The notes beneath the pieces were generated by a model. That model saw only the letters and a list, made by a program, of their open reading frames with translations. It was not told the DNA's origin and did not search any database. Position numbers and translations under genes: made by a program. This document shows, piece after piece, positions 23,886-37,900 of a stretch of DNA of 64,000 nt (positions are counted from its first letter, which is position 1; every line of letters begins with the position of its first letter). Origin of the DNA: Theobroma cacao (lineage: Eukaryota > Streptophyta > Magnoliopsida > Malvales > Malvaceae); NCBI RefSeq assembly GCF_000208745.1, contig NC_030857.1:4688714-4752713 (forward strand). Direction: 5' to 3'.

Positions 23886-26760
23886 TGCTTTCGCTCTTTC
23901 TCTCTCTTATTTAAACTTATAGAGGATCTGCCCACTCGAATGAGATCTTGAATACTGCTAAATCAGATTGTTTGCCCTGTATTGCTTTTCTCCCCCATTC
24001 CCTCTGCTGGCAGACTTTCTTGACCTTGCACCCTCTACCTCTTTCCTTCATTAACCGTCTTGTTCATTGCTTGTTGTTTCCCCTATGCCCCCGCCACACA
24101 TCCTCTTCAGCTAAAATCGTACCACCATCTCCCTCGCTTTCTTTCTTCTGCTACAATTATCACTTAGAGCTAATAACAAAACAAACAAAACGATAAGCAG
24201 GGGTGTGTGTAAAGATAAGTAGGACTCAGTAGGAGTGTTATCGATAAGCAGGACTAATATGATTTTCCATTTTTAATTAAATAATAAAAAATATTTCCCC
24301 AACCTTCCTTATCTCCGCCGAACACGTGTAATTCCGTAATATAACATTTGGTAAACACAAGTTGGCAACCTCCCTCTCCATAATCTCTATCCGTCGGTTG
24401 TTACGGAAAAGTCAGATGTAAGGCACAAAGCAAAGGACGGCATTGAATGAACAGAAGCAATTTTAACTTGGGAGCCAAATCTTTGGAGAATACAATTGTA
24501 GTATTTTCTTTGAAAAGAAAGAAACAAAGGAAAAACCAAGCGTATGTGCGATTTTAACAAGGCTATATCCTCATACATATTCCGTAGGACCTAAATAAAG
24601 CATAAACTAATGAAAAACGGTTATTACAAAGATGAATTTCTTTTTTCTTAAGAAAACAAAGCAATGTGCATAGGTACATGAATTTTGGCTGATGCAGCAA
24701 CTAAAACAAAAAAAAAAAAAGAGGGGATTTCAAATCAGGCGATGGACTAAAAACTAATGAGAGTTTGCTAGCGTATCAGAATACGTTTATTTGAACAAAA
24801 ATGCAGCTTTTGAAAATGGTGAAAAGGAAATTGAATGTTCTATTTTACCCTTGACTTCAAGTTGAATTTTCAACTTTCAACCTTTGAAAAAGAGAGAGAA
24901 ATAGAGACTAGAGGAGAAACCATCAAACACACGCTGGTAGCATCGTGCCATCAGAAATGACTGAAAGCAAGCCGATCCGGCTATGAAAAATCTGGATCTG
25001 GTCGCAGAGAGCATCTCGCCAACTACTTTGCCTTTATTGCTTGGTTGGCAGTTATGGATCGTTGGGGAACTTCACTGTCATGTACTACTTGTCGTCTTTG
25101 TAATGTAGAGGATTAGCAAAAGAGTAGAGACCACTTATTATTCTCAAGCTGTCTGGACCAAAGTAGTGCAGTTATTCCAAGGATATCCCTGCTGATTGGA
25201 ATACTGAATTTGACTGGGTAAGGCATCATTGAGGGGGAAGTTCTTCTGTTCAACTCTGCTTGAGACTAGCTTGACAAGCTATAAGAAATGCTAGGAAGGT
25301 CAATAACAAGCAGCAAACTCCTGATGATGAAACTCAGTTCATTATCTCATATAGCTGCTACTCCTTTAAATATGGATATTTGTAATGGTTGGAGGATCAA
25401 CCTTCTGTCTTTTGTTAGTTTCTTGTAGTGCTTATAGTTTGGGGTCTTCGTGTACTGTATTTCTTGTAGCAGGTGATCTTTCCCGCTTCTTTTGCATGAA
25501 CGCAACTTTAATTATCCTAAATAAATAAATAAAATCTGCATAAGAAAAATACTTGATATAATATAAAATAAGATCCTTAAACTATTAAAAAAATTCAAAT
25601 ATATCTTTATACTTTTATTGCATTGAATCAAGCTTTGTACTTTTATTTTAAATTAAATAAATCATCATATTTTTTATTTTGAGTTAACTAAGCTTTTATA
25701 ATTAATAATTAATTTAATCAAAATATTATTTATTATTTTATATCATGTGACGTTGAATATTAAAATATCATAATTGATTATGATGTGGTATATTATTGTA
25801 TCATAATTAATAATGACATGATATGTTAATTTGATATAATAACATAATTATGCGATATTTTTACACTTTATGTCAATATTATGTTGACATCATATAAATA
25901 TAAAATAATAAATAATATATTTATTAATGATAATTAATTAATTATTAATTATAAAAATTTATTTGATTTAAAATAAAAATATAATAATTTAATTGAAAAT
26001 AATAAAAAATAAATATTTTTTAAATATTATAAAAATTTATTCGAGCATTTTGTTAAAATACTTTAATAATAATTCAGAGACTATGAGGCCGAAGAAAATT
26101 GGGTTTTGAGAATTGCCTTAATAGTATTGGCCCGAAAGTGAACGAAAAGCGAGCCCAACAAATGAGGGTAAATATTCCATAGAGGGAAGGCCTGAAGTAA
26201 GTTCACTAAAAATTAAAAAAAAAAAAAAGCCCGAAATCTGAATGCCCACTTGCAGCCCACAAAAGTGATTGATAGTTGATAGTAGACCGACCGAGCCAGG
26301 AGTCAGAGGGCAAAGGAATTTTCCTCGCCCCTGCAAGGCTGCAACCATAGGCAAATTAGTCCTGAATAGGGTTTACGAAGACCTGCAGGTGATAATGGTT
26401 TACCCCTAGTTGGGAAAAGTCGGAGCAGAATCGTATTACTGTATTGGACCCAGAGGAATTGTGCGGATTGGCGGCGAGGATTGGAAGGGTAAGAAAAAGT
26501 TTTGAATGGTTGATTCTTTTTTCAACTGTGTGGAAGGATGAGAGATTATGATATTCCCACATGCATGTTGTAGATTTCTTTTTTCTTCTTGGAGTTTTGG
26601 GCAATCCTATTTGCAGATGCAGCTATAAGTCTCGTCTGATTAGTTGAATGGTGTAATGCGTATTACAATTATCGCTTCTTTTTTTTTTTAATTTTTGTAA
26701 TACTAAATACATATATGACAATTGAGGTTGGTTAGGTTTGAATTTGGTTCAGGCCAGACC
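23886..26760. other. Divergent intergenic region between CESA and ATXR7
   Basis: The CESA 5' leader and promoter lie at the left, rich in pyrimidines on the plus strand from 23940 to 24150. The CESA and SET-domain genes diverge from here. An AT-rich hairpin element sits at about 25560-26065 (separate entry). The ATXR7 leader presumably lies just before 26761. No coding frame here has family-like content. Confidence 0.6.
25560..26065. mobile_element. AT-rich inverted-repeat (MITE-like) element
   Basis: A left arm (about 25620-25755) and a right arm (about 25884-25995) are imperfect inverted copies. The left reads TATAATTAATAATTAATTTA then ATTATTTATTATTTTATAT. The right, reverse-complemented, gives the same order followed by ATGATGTCAAC against ATGTGACGTT. 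The loop of about 130 bases itself contains smaller palindromes (ATCATAATTGATTATGAT). A related single arm occurs at about 57975-58100, so this is a dispersed family. No transposase is present and I could not identify clean termini or a target-site duplication. Confidence 0.6.
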
Positions 26761-29700
26761 ATGGTTTCCTCAACATCCCCCTTTGACGAATATGATCACG
26801 TTCACGATTACCCTTTCTTTTCCAGAAAGCGGCTTAAAGTTTCAGATCGCAGATCAAATATCTATACAGGCCTCTCTCCTGATTCTGCATCTTCGATTTG
26901 CGGGTATTATTATTGATATACTTCTTTTGTTGCTTCAGCTTGAGCCCTTCTTTTTCTCTGTGTGTGTTTTAATTCGTATTTATGATTCGGCAGTGATGAA
27001 CGATCCGCAACGGAGATGAGTTGCCAATCTAATGGCAATAGCAGTGGTGTTCCTCAATCTTGTAATGACGGTGGAGGTTCATGCCAAGACAAGAGTTACT
27101 CCAGCTATGCACCGTCTTCTTTTGCGAGTGGATGGATGTATGTAAACGAACATGGACAGATGTGTGGCCCTTACATCCAGCAGCAATTATACGAGGGTTT
27201 ATCTACTGGTTTCCTGCCTGATGAGCTCCCTGTTTATCCTGTAGTCAATGGGACTGTGAGTAATCCTGTTCCCTTAAAATACTTCAGGCAGTTCCCTGGT
27301 CATGTCGCAACTGGATTTGTGTATCTCAGTTCAACCACAGCTTCCAATTGTTTGAAGTCTTCCCATACAAATTTCCAGCACACCCTTTCCCAATCACAAA
27401 TTAACCGCAATGGTTTTGATGCATCCAATGACCTCATTTCAAGCTCTCTTTTGCAGGTATGATTGTTTTTTACCAGTTCAACCTCTACTTTCCCCCTTTT
27501 CCCTAACACTTACTTCGAATGATTTTCACTTTTTATTCCAGTCAGGTGAAGATGCATGTTGGTTGTATGAGGATGATAAGAGTACGAAACATGGGCCTCA
27601 TTCCCTTTTACAACTATATTCTTGGCATCGCTATGGGTATCTTGCAGATTCTGTTATGGTAAGGCTTGAAATTCTAACGTTATGACTGATGGTGCAAGTG
27701 CTAAATGATAAAAATATGAGCTGTTCATTTGTATCAACTGTCAGGTCCTATGGGTTTGTGTATTGTAGTAGGCATGATGTATCATAGTTTTACTTACTAT
27801 TTTCTTGTTATCTCTTCTTGTTGTAATTTATCATTTTGCAGATACATCATGCTGAAAACAGGTTTCGCCCCATTAAGTTGCTGTCTGTTTTAAATGCTTG
27901 GAAAGGTAGTCAAGCTTATGCTGCTGAAAATGAACGGGACTTATCAGTGAACTTCATATCTGATATTTCTGAAGAAGTTTCTTCTCAGCTCCATTCTGGG
28001 ATTATGAAAGCAGCTCGTAGAGTTGTGCTAGATGAAATAATCAGCAATATGATCTCAGAGTTTGTTACTGCAAAAAAATCTCAGAGACATCTAATGGTTG
28101 AATCATTCAACCAGGATGCTAAAAGGTTTCCTGATGGAAAAAGGGTAATGTATGCAATGACCAAAAAAAAAAATTGATTCTGAAGTTTATTTATCTTAAA
28201 GCTCCAATTCTTTTTGTTTACAGATTGAAAATGCCCCCGAAATAAAAATGCAGTGTATTCCCATGTTTGAGACGGCAGCCTCCCACAATGTATCTGACCA
28301 GCCATGCATTCAAGAATCTACATGTTCTCCTGCAAGTATAAAATCTGTTGGAAGCATTGAAAATTTTTGGGGTTCTTATACAGTTGTTTGTAAGATGCTT
28401 TTTGACTACTGCATGCAAGTTATGTGGAATGCTGTCTTTTATGACAGTATAGCCGAGTATTCGTCTTCCTGGAGAAGGGGAAAACTTTGGTTTGGTCACC
28501 CTAATGTTATGCTGTCTGCTACTGACTCCAGGGATCATGGCAACGAGACTGAAAAAGTAACAGATAAACCTGTAAGTCAAGCCTATATACAATTCTCTGT
28601 GTGCACAGTCTATGTAATGTCCTTGAAGCTAATACTTTAATGGTTTTACAGCTCTTATCTGGGATGGAATTGATTGCTCATGACGTTGATTGTCCACCTG
28701 GTTTTGAGCTGGCAACAGTTGCTGGAGTTGATTCTGCAGAAAAGTCATCTAAATCTTCATATGTTGTGCAGCAAATTTTATCCAAACAGAAAACCCGATT
28801 GTGCAATAATGGCCTGTATGATGACATGGAATGCATCCTTGAAGGTGTTGAAAATGAGCTCCATTTATCTGTGAAGGTGTTTATGGCCAAGTATGTTGAC
28901 AATTTTGTTAAAAGTGAAGCAAGAAGAGTGATTGGTTTGGAAAATGATGACAAATCGAAGGAAAATCTTGATGATGAAGAAGCAGAGAAATCAGTTAATT
29001 TTTCAATAGATGATGAATTGAAAGAATTACAAAAGGTTCATCCTGTTAGTTCTTCATTTCCTTTCTATTTTTTTTAAACTGTTCTAGTGAGACTAGGACA
29101 CACAAGGATTATATATTTCTGAAATTTGAACAAACATTTTGTTTTACAGTTGCAAGATGCTGTTGGATCTTCCAGTCAATGCCATCTTGCTTTAGAGTTT
29201 GATACTTTAGACATTTGTGGAGAGAAAAGGGTCAGTTTAAGCAGAATGTCTGATTTATCTGGCAATCTACAGAATCCATTACAATCTTGGACACCCATTT
29301 GTCAGTCTGTGTCTGAAAATTTGTATGTTACAAGGCAGGAAACTTTCATGGCAGGTGCATTTAAGAGTTTGTTTTCACATTTAGGGGACGTAATTGATGA
29401 ACTAGAAGTTGATGAGCCACCACCTCCTGGACTTGAGGGTAATGCTGGGACGCTTGTTCCATCACACCTTTGTAAGTTTCGACCTTCAAGGTCAGATGAG
29501 CGTAGCCCTAAGATTGGAGAATATGTTGCCGTGGCAATGTGTCGGCAGAAGCTCCATGAGGATGTACTAAGAGAGTGGAAATCATCTTTTATTGATGCTA
29601 CTCTTTATCAGTTTCTTACATCATGGCGTAGTTTGAAGAAACGCTGTAAGGCTGATAGCAAAGAGGTATTGATCACTGCTTTATACTTTATATTCCCACC

Positions 29701-31999
29701 AATCACCCCAGAATTTTGATATTGGGCTGAATATTTTTGTTGACATTTTTCATTTGCTTCAGGAAAGGGCATTTAGTGTAGGAAGGGAAATTCTCGCTGA
29801 TTCTTCTGCCATAGGAGATAAGCTCAGGGAGAGGTCAAAGAAGTCTCAGAGTTCAGGCTCCTCAGAAGTATCTTTAGTTACTGGTAAATATACATATTAC
29901 CGCAAGAAAAAGTTGGTTCGTAAGAAGATAGGATCTACTCAGTCCACTATTGTCAATGGGTCACAGAATCATCCTGTTGAAAGGCCTCGGAAAAAAGAGG
30001 CTTCCAGAAATTTGTTGGATCATGCAGATCCAGAACCAACTGCGGCCACTTCTAAAAAGGTTGGGATAAACAAAAGTGCATCTCAATCATCTACTGTTTC
30101 TAGGTCATCCAAAACCATTGCTAAAAGTAGTTTGCTCAATGATCACTCAATACTGAAGAGTGCAGGTGGTCGCAAAAAAACCAAGGTTACCCTTGCTGTT
30201 CAAAGTATGTTATTTTTTCATCTGATTGGTTCTTGGTATTGCACAAGATAATAATGAACTTAGCAATGGTAACAGTTATTGACTATGTTATGCAGAAAAT
30301 TTGGTCGGAGAAGGTGCGGTTCAAGTCTCCAGGGAGAGAGCATCAACCTCTCAGAATTGTGATGTTAAGAAGGTTGTTGGCAGGACTAACCATATTGTTG
30401 GAAGTGAAGTAGAGCTCACTAATGATTCCCACAAGAAGACACTAAAAGGTTTTTTATTCTTTTTCTTTCATTCTAGATGTTTTTTGGTTTTATCTTAATT
30501 AATTGCATTATTTTAAATCTTTCTTGATTTTCTGTTATTTTCTTCAGCTCCCAAGGTATCAAGGGTAAAAAGGAAGCAATTAGATAATGATGAGCCTCCA
30601 TTGCTTCCAACCAAGGTACAGAAAGTGGCAAATTCTGCTAGCAAGCATCCTTCTTCTAGAGGGAATGCAGATCGAAATACCCATTCAATTAGATCCAGGA
30701 CAGCAAATTCCTGTCCCAGATCTGATGGATGTGCGCGTTCTTCAATTAATGGCTGGGAGTGGCATAAATGGTCACTCAATGCAAGTCCTGCTGAAAGAGC
30801 TCGTGTTAGAGGAATTCAGTGTACACACATGAAATATTCAGGCTCTGAGGTTAATAATATGATGCAGTTGTCAAACGGTAAAGGTCTTTCTGCAAGAACA
30901 AACAGAGTGAAGCTGCGCAATCTTCTTGCTGCTGCAGAGGGTGCTGATCTCTTAAAAGCAACTCAGTTGAAGGTGATTTTAAAATGATGTTTGTTATTGG
31001 AATATATTTGTTTTGAAATGTCTTGATGTGACCTTGATGGATTTAAATTACTTAATTTTGTTTTTAGGCAAGGAAAAAGCGTCTACGTTTTCAGCGAAGC
31101 AAGATTCACGATTGGGGTCTCGTTGCGCTTGAGCCAATTGAGGCTGAGGATTTTGTCATTGAATATGTTGGAGAGTTGATTCGTCCCCGGGTAAGTTTGA
31201 CTTGTTTAGAATTGGCTGTAGTATATTATCCTATTTAGTCTAATTTTTTGCAATTCCTCTTCCTTTCATGGATGACCATTGATTAAGGTTCCAAATGTTA
31301 TAGATATCTGATATACGTGAACACTATTATGAGAAGATGGGAATTGGTAGCAGTTATCTGTTTAGGCTTGATGATGGATACGTGGTAAGTATATCAATTT
31401 TTAATGCCTGGGTGTGGATTTAAACTGAATTGTGGTGTTCTTTTCCTTGCTTGTTTTTAGAGGAAATCTTTTGACTTTTATTTACTCGTGTAGGTTGATG
31501 CTACAAAGCGTGGTGGGATTGCTAGATTTATAAATCATTCTTGTGAGGTATTTGAAGTTGTAATTTTGTTCAGTTGTTGCCGCATATGTGATTGATTGGT
31601 GCTGCTAATTCGAAATACTTGAAATGCAGCCTAACTGTTACACAAAAGTTATTAGTGTTGAGGGCCAGAAGAAGATTTTCATCTATGCAAAACGGCACAT
31701 AGCAGCTGGTGAAGAAATTACTTACAACTACAAGTTCCCTTTGGAGGAGAAAAAAATTCCTTGCAACTGTGGTTCAAAGAAGTGAGATGCACTGGGATTT
31801 ATGGCTGTGCATTTATTATCTTTGTGATCCTATTTGCATTATGCCTTATTGGTTTTTGTGCTTCTTAAGGGAAACTTAGTCACTGCATGGTTATTCATTT
31901 CATAGCTGCATATTAAAAACAAATTAGATACACTGCCTGCCATTCTCTGCTTACTTTTTGTTCCTGCTTTTGTTCAGGTGTCGTGGATCTTTAAACTAG
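26761..31999 (+). CDS. ATXR7: ATXR7-type SET-domain histone H3-lysine methyltransferase
   Basis: Fifteen exons give 1241 aa: 26761-26903, 26994-27456, 27542-27658, 27842-28144, 28224-28571, 28652-29035, 29150-29665, 29763-30204, 30296-30448, 30548-30972, 31068-31190, 31304-31384, 31494-31547, 31630-31781, 31978-31999. The Set1-class family methylates H3K4/K36 in chromatin; Arabidopsis ATXR7 supports FLC expression. Two GYF-like segments lie at the front ([20 protein letters not shown] from residue 94, and [20 protein letters not shown] in exon 3). A long low-complexity basic middle follows. An n-SET-like [20 protein letters not shown] precedes the SET core: [50 protein letters not shown] (1180-1187) and [10 protein letters not shown]. 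The post-SET CNCGSKKCRGSLN ends the protein. The start is the first ATG in frame with [11 protein letters not shown]; an in-frame ATG at 26722 would add 13 residues. It is shorter than the Arabidopsis protein (about 1420 aa). Confidence 0.92.
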
Positions 32000-34900
32000 G
32001 ATGCACACTTCCAATATGTATGTGGATGAAAATTGTTCCTTGACTTTGTCTTACGGAGATTTATACATACTTAATTTGATGCAGATTTCCACATTTTCAT
32101 ATTTATCTTTGTTCTCTTATCCATTGAATTTATTTTGTAGGACATCCACGTGATTCGTTTCTCATTTTGTAAAGTCAGGAACAATTGATGCCATAGGGTA
32201 TGTAATTGTCTTAATTTTGTGAATATGTGTTTTTTTTTTTTATTAGTAGGGTTTTATTAATTTAAAGAAACAGCAAAGTACCTGTTATACAGATATACAA
32301 AGGTTAAACAGTACAAGAACAAACCGGAAGCGTACAGAGTAATAACAAAGGTCAATAGACCAAAGAAAAAAAAAAAGAAACTACAAGAGGAAAAACCAGG
32401 GACTAAAATTTATGCAAGCAAATGTCTTTACTGAGTCTTCCATTGTTGCCAAGTTTTTGTACATTCTATTGACTTTTGGGAACGTTGCAGAGACAATTTA
32501 ATTAAAGTTTAGGGAATTAAAGTTTGCATTTAGTCCTTGTGCTTATTGAAAAATGAAAATGCTCAATCACCATTAGGCCCTTTTTATTTATTTGTAAAAT
32601 GCATTCTCTGCAGTTCAAGTCTGGTTACCAAGTGACAGTGTTAACACCTTTGAGTGTGAAACCATTAAGTCTACTTATTTATCTTATTTTGCATCAAAAT
32701 GATTGTTGATATGGCAACATTTAGGCTGGCTTGGCGAAGTTAAAAATTGAAAAGTCTATTCTCAGTTTTCATTATTATGTTCTTCTTCACTACTGCATCT
32801 GATTCTTGTGATCTGCTCAAGATTCAAGTTAAAATGCTTTGCTTTTTTGCAATCACATTTACACCTTGATTTACTCCTCTCTCCACTTCTTCTGCTGATG
32901 CAACCTTCGAGGGAGCACTTACCTTTAGGGTGTAGGGTTTTCTCTTTCACCCCCCACTTGAGAATTTAATAGAAGACATTGTTGCTTGAATGGAAAAGTT
33001 TGGGCTTTATAAAGTTTCTGTCTTATAAGGTGCTTTAAGCCTTATTCTGATAGGATTGAGCAGATGAAGCTCTACCATGGTTATGCCTCCTCTCAAAGGG
33101 AGTAGAAAAAAAAAAGTGAAGTAAAGCATCTGGGACACAGCAAATAAACACATAGCTAACATTAGAGTGTAATAAGACAAGCTTGCAAACTTATTGCTCA
33201 GCGGAAAGATATTGCTGTCTTGACAAGGCTGGCTAGAGTGAACTCTTGGGGTGGAGAGAGAGAGGAACCAGATGTAAGACATGGTTCCATAAAAGAAGAA
33301 AGGAGGAAATAGAAAAAAGATATAGAAACAAAGGAAAATGGTTTTATTAATTGATCAATTTTAGTTTTTGTATATGTTAATGCCTCTTGAGCTTATGTTT
33401 TTCCATGTGGGCAAGTTATTGGTTTCACTTTAATGGTCTTTACAGTTTTTCATATGACAAATTGACTGCACTTTAATGAATAGAAGTAGATGGAGTTATA
33501 TGAACATTCCTGACAAGTATATGGACTAATTGCAAATTTTAACCTTTGGATTGTGCACTGTAATAATGGATGTATTGTTATGACATACTTGTTGAGGGAT
33601 GATGGACATAATAGCAAAGAGAATTATTTGTTTGATAAAACGCCACATATATGTGGTCATGTTTTGGGAGATGTTTTGATGTACTCATGTCCAACAAATA
33701 TCTGACGAGCATACGTATGGAGATTTGACCCTCCAAATATAAGGAAAATCTTATAGAGAAATTGAACCTACCCATGTGGGACACATACCTAAGCCAACAC
33801 TTACCCCAGAGGCCAAGCATAATAGTTTGGGGCAAGCAGTTTAGACAATTTTTTATCTTTTCTTTAACAATCATTTATTTATTTATTTTTAATTATCCAT
33901 TGATTGGCATACATTTACATTACTTGTTATTTCAGCTTACAGATTACTTCATGTTCTTCATTCTTGATTAACTGTAGCTTGACATGCCCTGAGGTAGAGG
34001 AGCTTGGAATGCATTCGCTTAAAGATTCTCAATACCTTCCAGGACCCTGCTGCTAGAAAGTTTTGGTAGCTTGATGTACCAAGATGAGCTTTTGGCGAAG
34101 TACTTTGACAGGGTATATCGGCAATTGTTTGTCTCTAATTACCAAATTACTTACTAAATTTAGGTATTTTTGACAGCCAGTTTACCATTTAATTTACAGC
34201 AATCAACTATTAGATATTGGTTCCATAGTTAATTGGCATGAGATACTTAATTGGTTCCATAGTTAATTGGGCTGTGGTTGAGGTTTCAAGTTTGGGTGAT
34301 GTAAAGCTTCAGATTAGATGTCCTTATTGTATCTTTCTATATTCTTATTCTAGTAGTTTTAACCCCATAGCTTGTGGTATTTAAGTTATCTTTGCTAAAA
34401 ATGATGAAAATCATATCTGCAAGACTGCAACTTATTTCAACCTTGATTGGGTTCTCTCATATGGTCAATGGATACGAGCTTAATCTTTATAACAATGAAT
34501 TAAAAACTGCATCTACTTTAATAAATATCTCCATGAACTTTTAGTCGCTTATATTGAGTCCTTACACTGCCGTCTCAAGTGCTGAGTTTTTAACATAAGC
34601 TTTTGGGTTATTCTAGACCTGTTGCATCCTCTTTAATATGCAATTCCAGTTATTAGAAAACCAATGACTAATATTTGCCATGAATGTGGACATTGATGGA
34701 CGTTTCAGGTTATGGTCAAAGTTATCAAATAGGAGTGGATGATGGGATATTGAACTTTTTGCATCAAGTTTTTTGCCTACATCTGGAAGATGAATTACTT
34801 ACCCGTGTCATCGTTGTTGTATATAACACTGTTGCAGATGAGTTCCTCCTCTTAGAATCTGTAATCAGTTTGTTGATTTCTTGCCTCTTGACATTTTGGA

Positions 34901-37900
34901 CTATTAAGTTTTTGTACAAACATGCATTATTTATTCATTTAGTCCATATTTGTCATTTGTATACCTCTTTGGTCGTGTTCTGGTGGTCGTGGGAATTGTT
35001 GTGCCCTCAACTGCAAACATGTTTGTTTAACAAATTGAGAACTGGAAAATTTAATCTTATACCCTTTGACAAGCTACCAAATTTTACATGGATTTTATTC
35101 TGGAACCATCTATCATAAGCTATCCATTGTCTCAACCTTAATTGAAATATTTCCAATGATTTATATTTATGGGATCTTTTCGCTAGACACTAATAAATTT
35201 AGTTATGTCAAAAAATTTGAAGCAATGAGAGGGGAAGGGATAAGAGGATGAAAAACTTAGCTTTTTGTGTGTGAAACATTCTGCATGCCTGCAGGCAGTG
35301 GGTCATTATTGGTAAGCTTTTGGAGATTATCAGTTCGGTTAATAGCAGGAGAATTATGAGTCAAAGATCAATATAAGTAGGATTTGTTAATGAACTGATG
35401 TTTGTGCTCCAAGTTTGCATCAATTCGGCGGGTTGGAGTAAGCAACTCTCATTTGCCCCTTGCGGATGTTGAAGCACCAGCATCATGGGGACGCTTGCCC
35501 CCTTGCTATTCTAATACCATATTGATAAGTTCCTTTGGCATCCTTTTGTCTTTTTTCTTTTCACTGTAATTCTGTTGGTTGCAGGGTTGAATGACACCTG
35601 TTTGGCGCAGGTCTATTTGCCTCTGGTATGTCCCTGCTCTCTCCTTGGTTAATTAAAATCGCAGGTGTTGAATCCTGACAACCTACATCACCATATGCTT
35701 CTTTTGGCTAACAATATTGGTCGGCAGTATCGTCCAAAGAAAAGACCAAATTCACCAAAAGGTAGAAATTTTAGTTTTGTGCCTACTCCCCTCCCCGGCA
35801 TCCCCCCTGATTTCTACCTTTCTCTTAACTTAAGACGTACAATTGAAAAAGATTCAGTGCAACTGTGTCAATCGAGATGACCCATGGCTCTGATTGGTTC
35901 AACTCCGTTATAAGCAAATCTTCCAAGTTCTATGCATGTTAAAATATAGTGTCAACTTATCTCTCCAGTGGCCTACTCAAAATCTGTCACAATACCTGGT
36001 TGGCATGGCCTCATCCTCGTGCATTTCCGCGGTCTGGTTGATTCTCAATGGGAAAAAAAGCAAATATAATTAATCATGGATGACCACAGATGTTGCCGGA
36101 ACCTTATCTATAAGGCACAGAACATTAGAAAAATTAAGAGCCGGCTGGTTTACCGATGGCTGTTCAATATCTTGATGTCTTGAAGTTGAAACCTCTGTGG
36201 GGCTTTGGAAAAATGAACGTCCTTTCAGTAATGTGCATGCAGGTTACGGGCTTAATTTGATTGAGTTTGATATAAATTTGAACAATTTTTATTGATGGTT
36301 TTGGTTAAAAATATTGCAGAGTCGGGCTTACGTTTCTCGGACCAATTTCCATGAGAAGTAACTCCGCCTGTGTCTTGATTAAGGCATTTATCTTTACACA
36401 GCCGGTCCCAAGCCCGGATAAAGGAGGAGGGTTGCACCGAGAATAGCAATACCACACGTACGGTAATGCCTTGTGCGATATTAAAAACATTTAGGAGAAC
36501 AATTCATTCTACATTGGACATGAGTTAGTAATCTGTTGTATCTGATGCACATAAAAGATATTGCTCCAACGTTAAGGAAAAGGTCTCTGGCAATCCATAG
36601 GTCCATAATCTCTATCTTCCATTATCTTTCAGTTAAATCTTAATTTGGTCCTTTATTTGCTGGTCGGTTCTTTTCCTCGATGAAAGCAAACCGCCATTTT
36701 CTTTTGTCATCGAAGATTGTATGTAAAAAAATAAAAACAAAAATGGAGTGACTGAGTTAAGGCTTGAAGCTCCCAACTTGTTTTATTATCCCTAGTCCTC
36801 GCATTTGCAGGAATTTTAGCTTTAACTCTTAGTTTGTATAGCTGGTCTTAAAATGAAGGCAACTTTTGATTTTTCCCTTTAAGTGTCAACTCATTGTATT
36901 TTTCTTTTGCCTTCTTGTAAGTGTTGTTGCGGTTGCGTCGATCTCCATGTGATAAGAAAACTGGAATAATTATGCCAAAACAGTGTGGTTTAACAGTTGC
37001 CTTTGTTAAAGTATGGCCTAAAGTATTTTGATGTCTCTTTAGCAGTGAGCAGTATACAATAGAAGGAAAGAAAGAGGAAGGAAGAAAGAAAGGAAAGATT
37101 CAAAGAGAGAAAGAAGGACAAAAAACAAAAGGTATGGCATAAAGGAAAACTATTAGTAATATTAGTAAAATAAAACAAAAAAAGGCAGGAGTTTGGAACT
37201 TGGGAGAGAAAGAAAGAAAAAAAGCAAGCGTGAAGCGTGCATCGGGCAAGCTGGGCACAAGTAGTTGATATGGGCGGTGGGCGGAGAATCCATCAAATAG
37301 AGGCCCACCCGAAGCCCGCGCCACCCAGCTCTAACTTTAATGCCTCTCTCTCTCTCTGTGACTGTATGTCTGAATACTGCTAATGTGCTTATTATGTATT
37401 CTATTCTGCTTTCTTTTTGCTTATTTGCTTTTGATTTATATTTTTTTATAAATAAAAGGAAAACAGTACTCCTAATCCTATCCCTTTTTTAGAGAGAACA
37501 CTACTCCTACAACAGTAAATAAAGGTAAAGGGGGTAAAAGAAAGGAGATAAGTACTAGTTAAATTAAAGAAATAAAATACTAACAGTACAAAATGACAAA
37601 AAAATATATAAAAAAAAGTAGGGAGTAGGCATAGAGCAGTGTAAGTAAAGAGTAAAGAGTGCTGCCCTCTCACTCTCCATCCCTTTCTGCATCAGTTGAA
37701 TCCTTTTGGCTTTATATTTGTCTTTCCTTGTCTCTTGCACTCGCAATCTCCTCCATTCTCCATTACTATAAAATAAAAAATAAAAACAAAATCCATCCCT
37801 TGATATCCCTTCGCTCGCTGCTCAGCCCAGTGTATCAAATATTATTATTTTAATTATTTAATAATGTTATTGATTTAGTAGTGGTGTTATTATTAATGGT

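Noticed and set aside
28218..28592. Antisense 124-codon frame within ATXR7
   Set aside because: It lies opposite an ATXR7 exon (28224-28571) and is a shadow of the real coding strand.
34684..35118. 144-codon open frame as a gene
   Set aside because: Composition is AT-driven and hydrophobic, no conserved motif is recognisable, and there are no neighbouring exons with matching phases.
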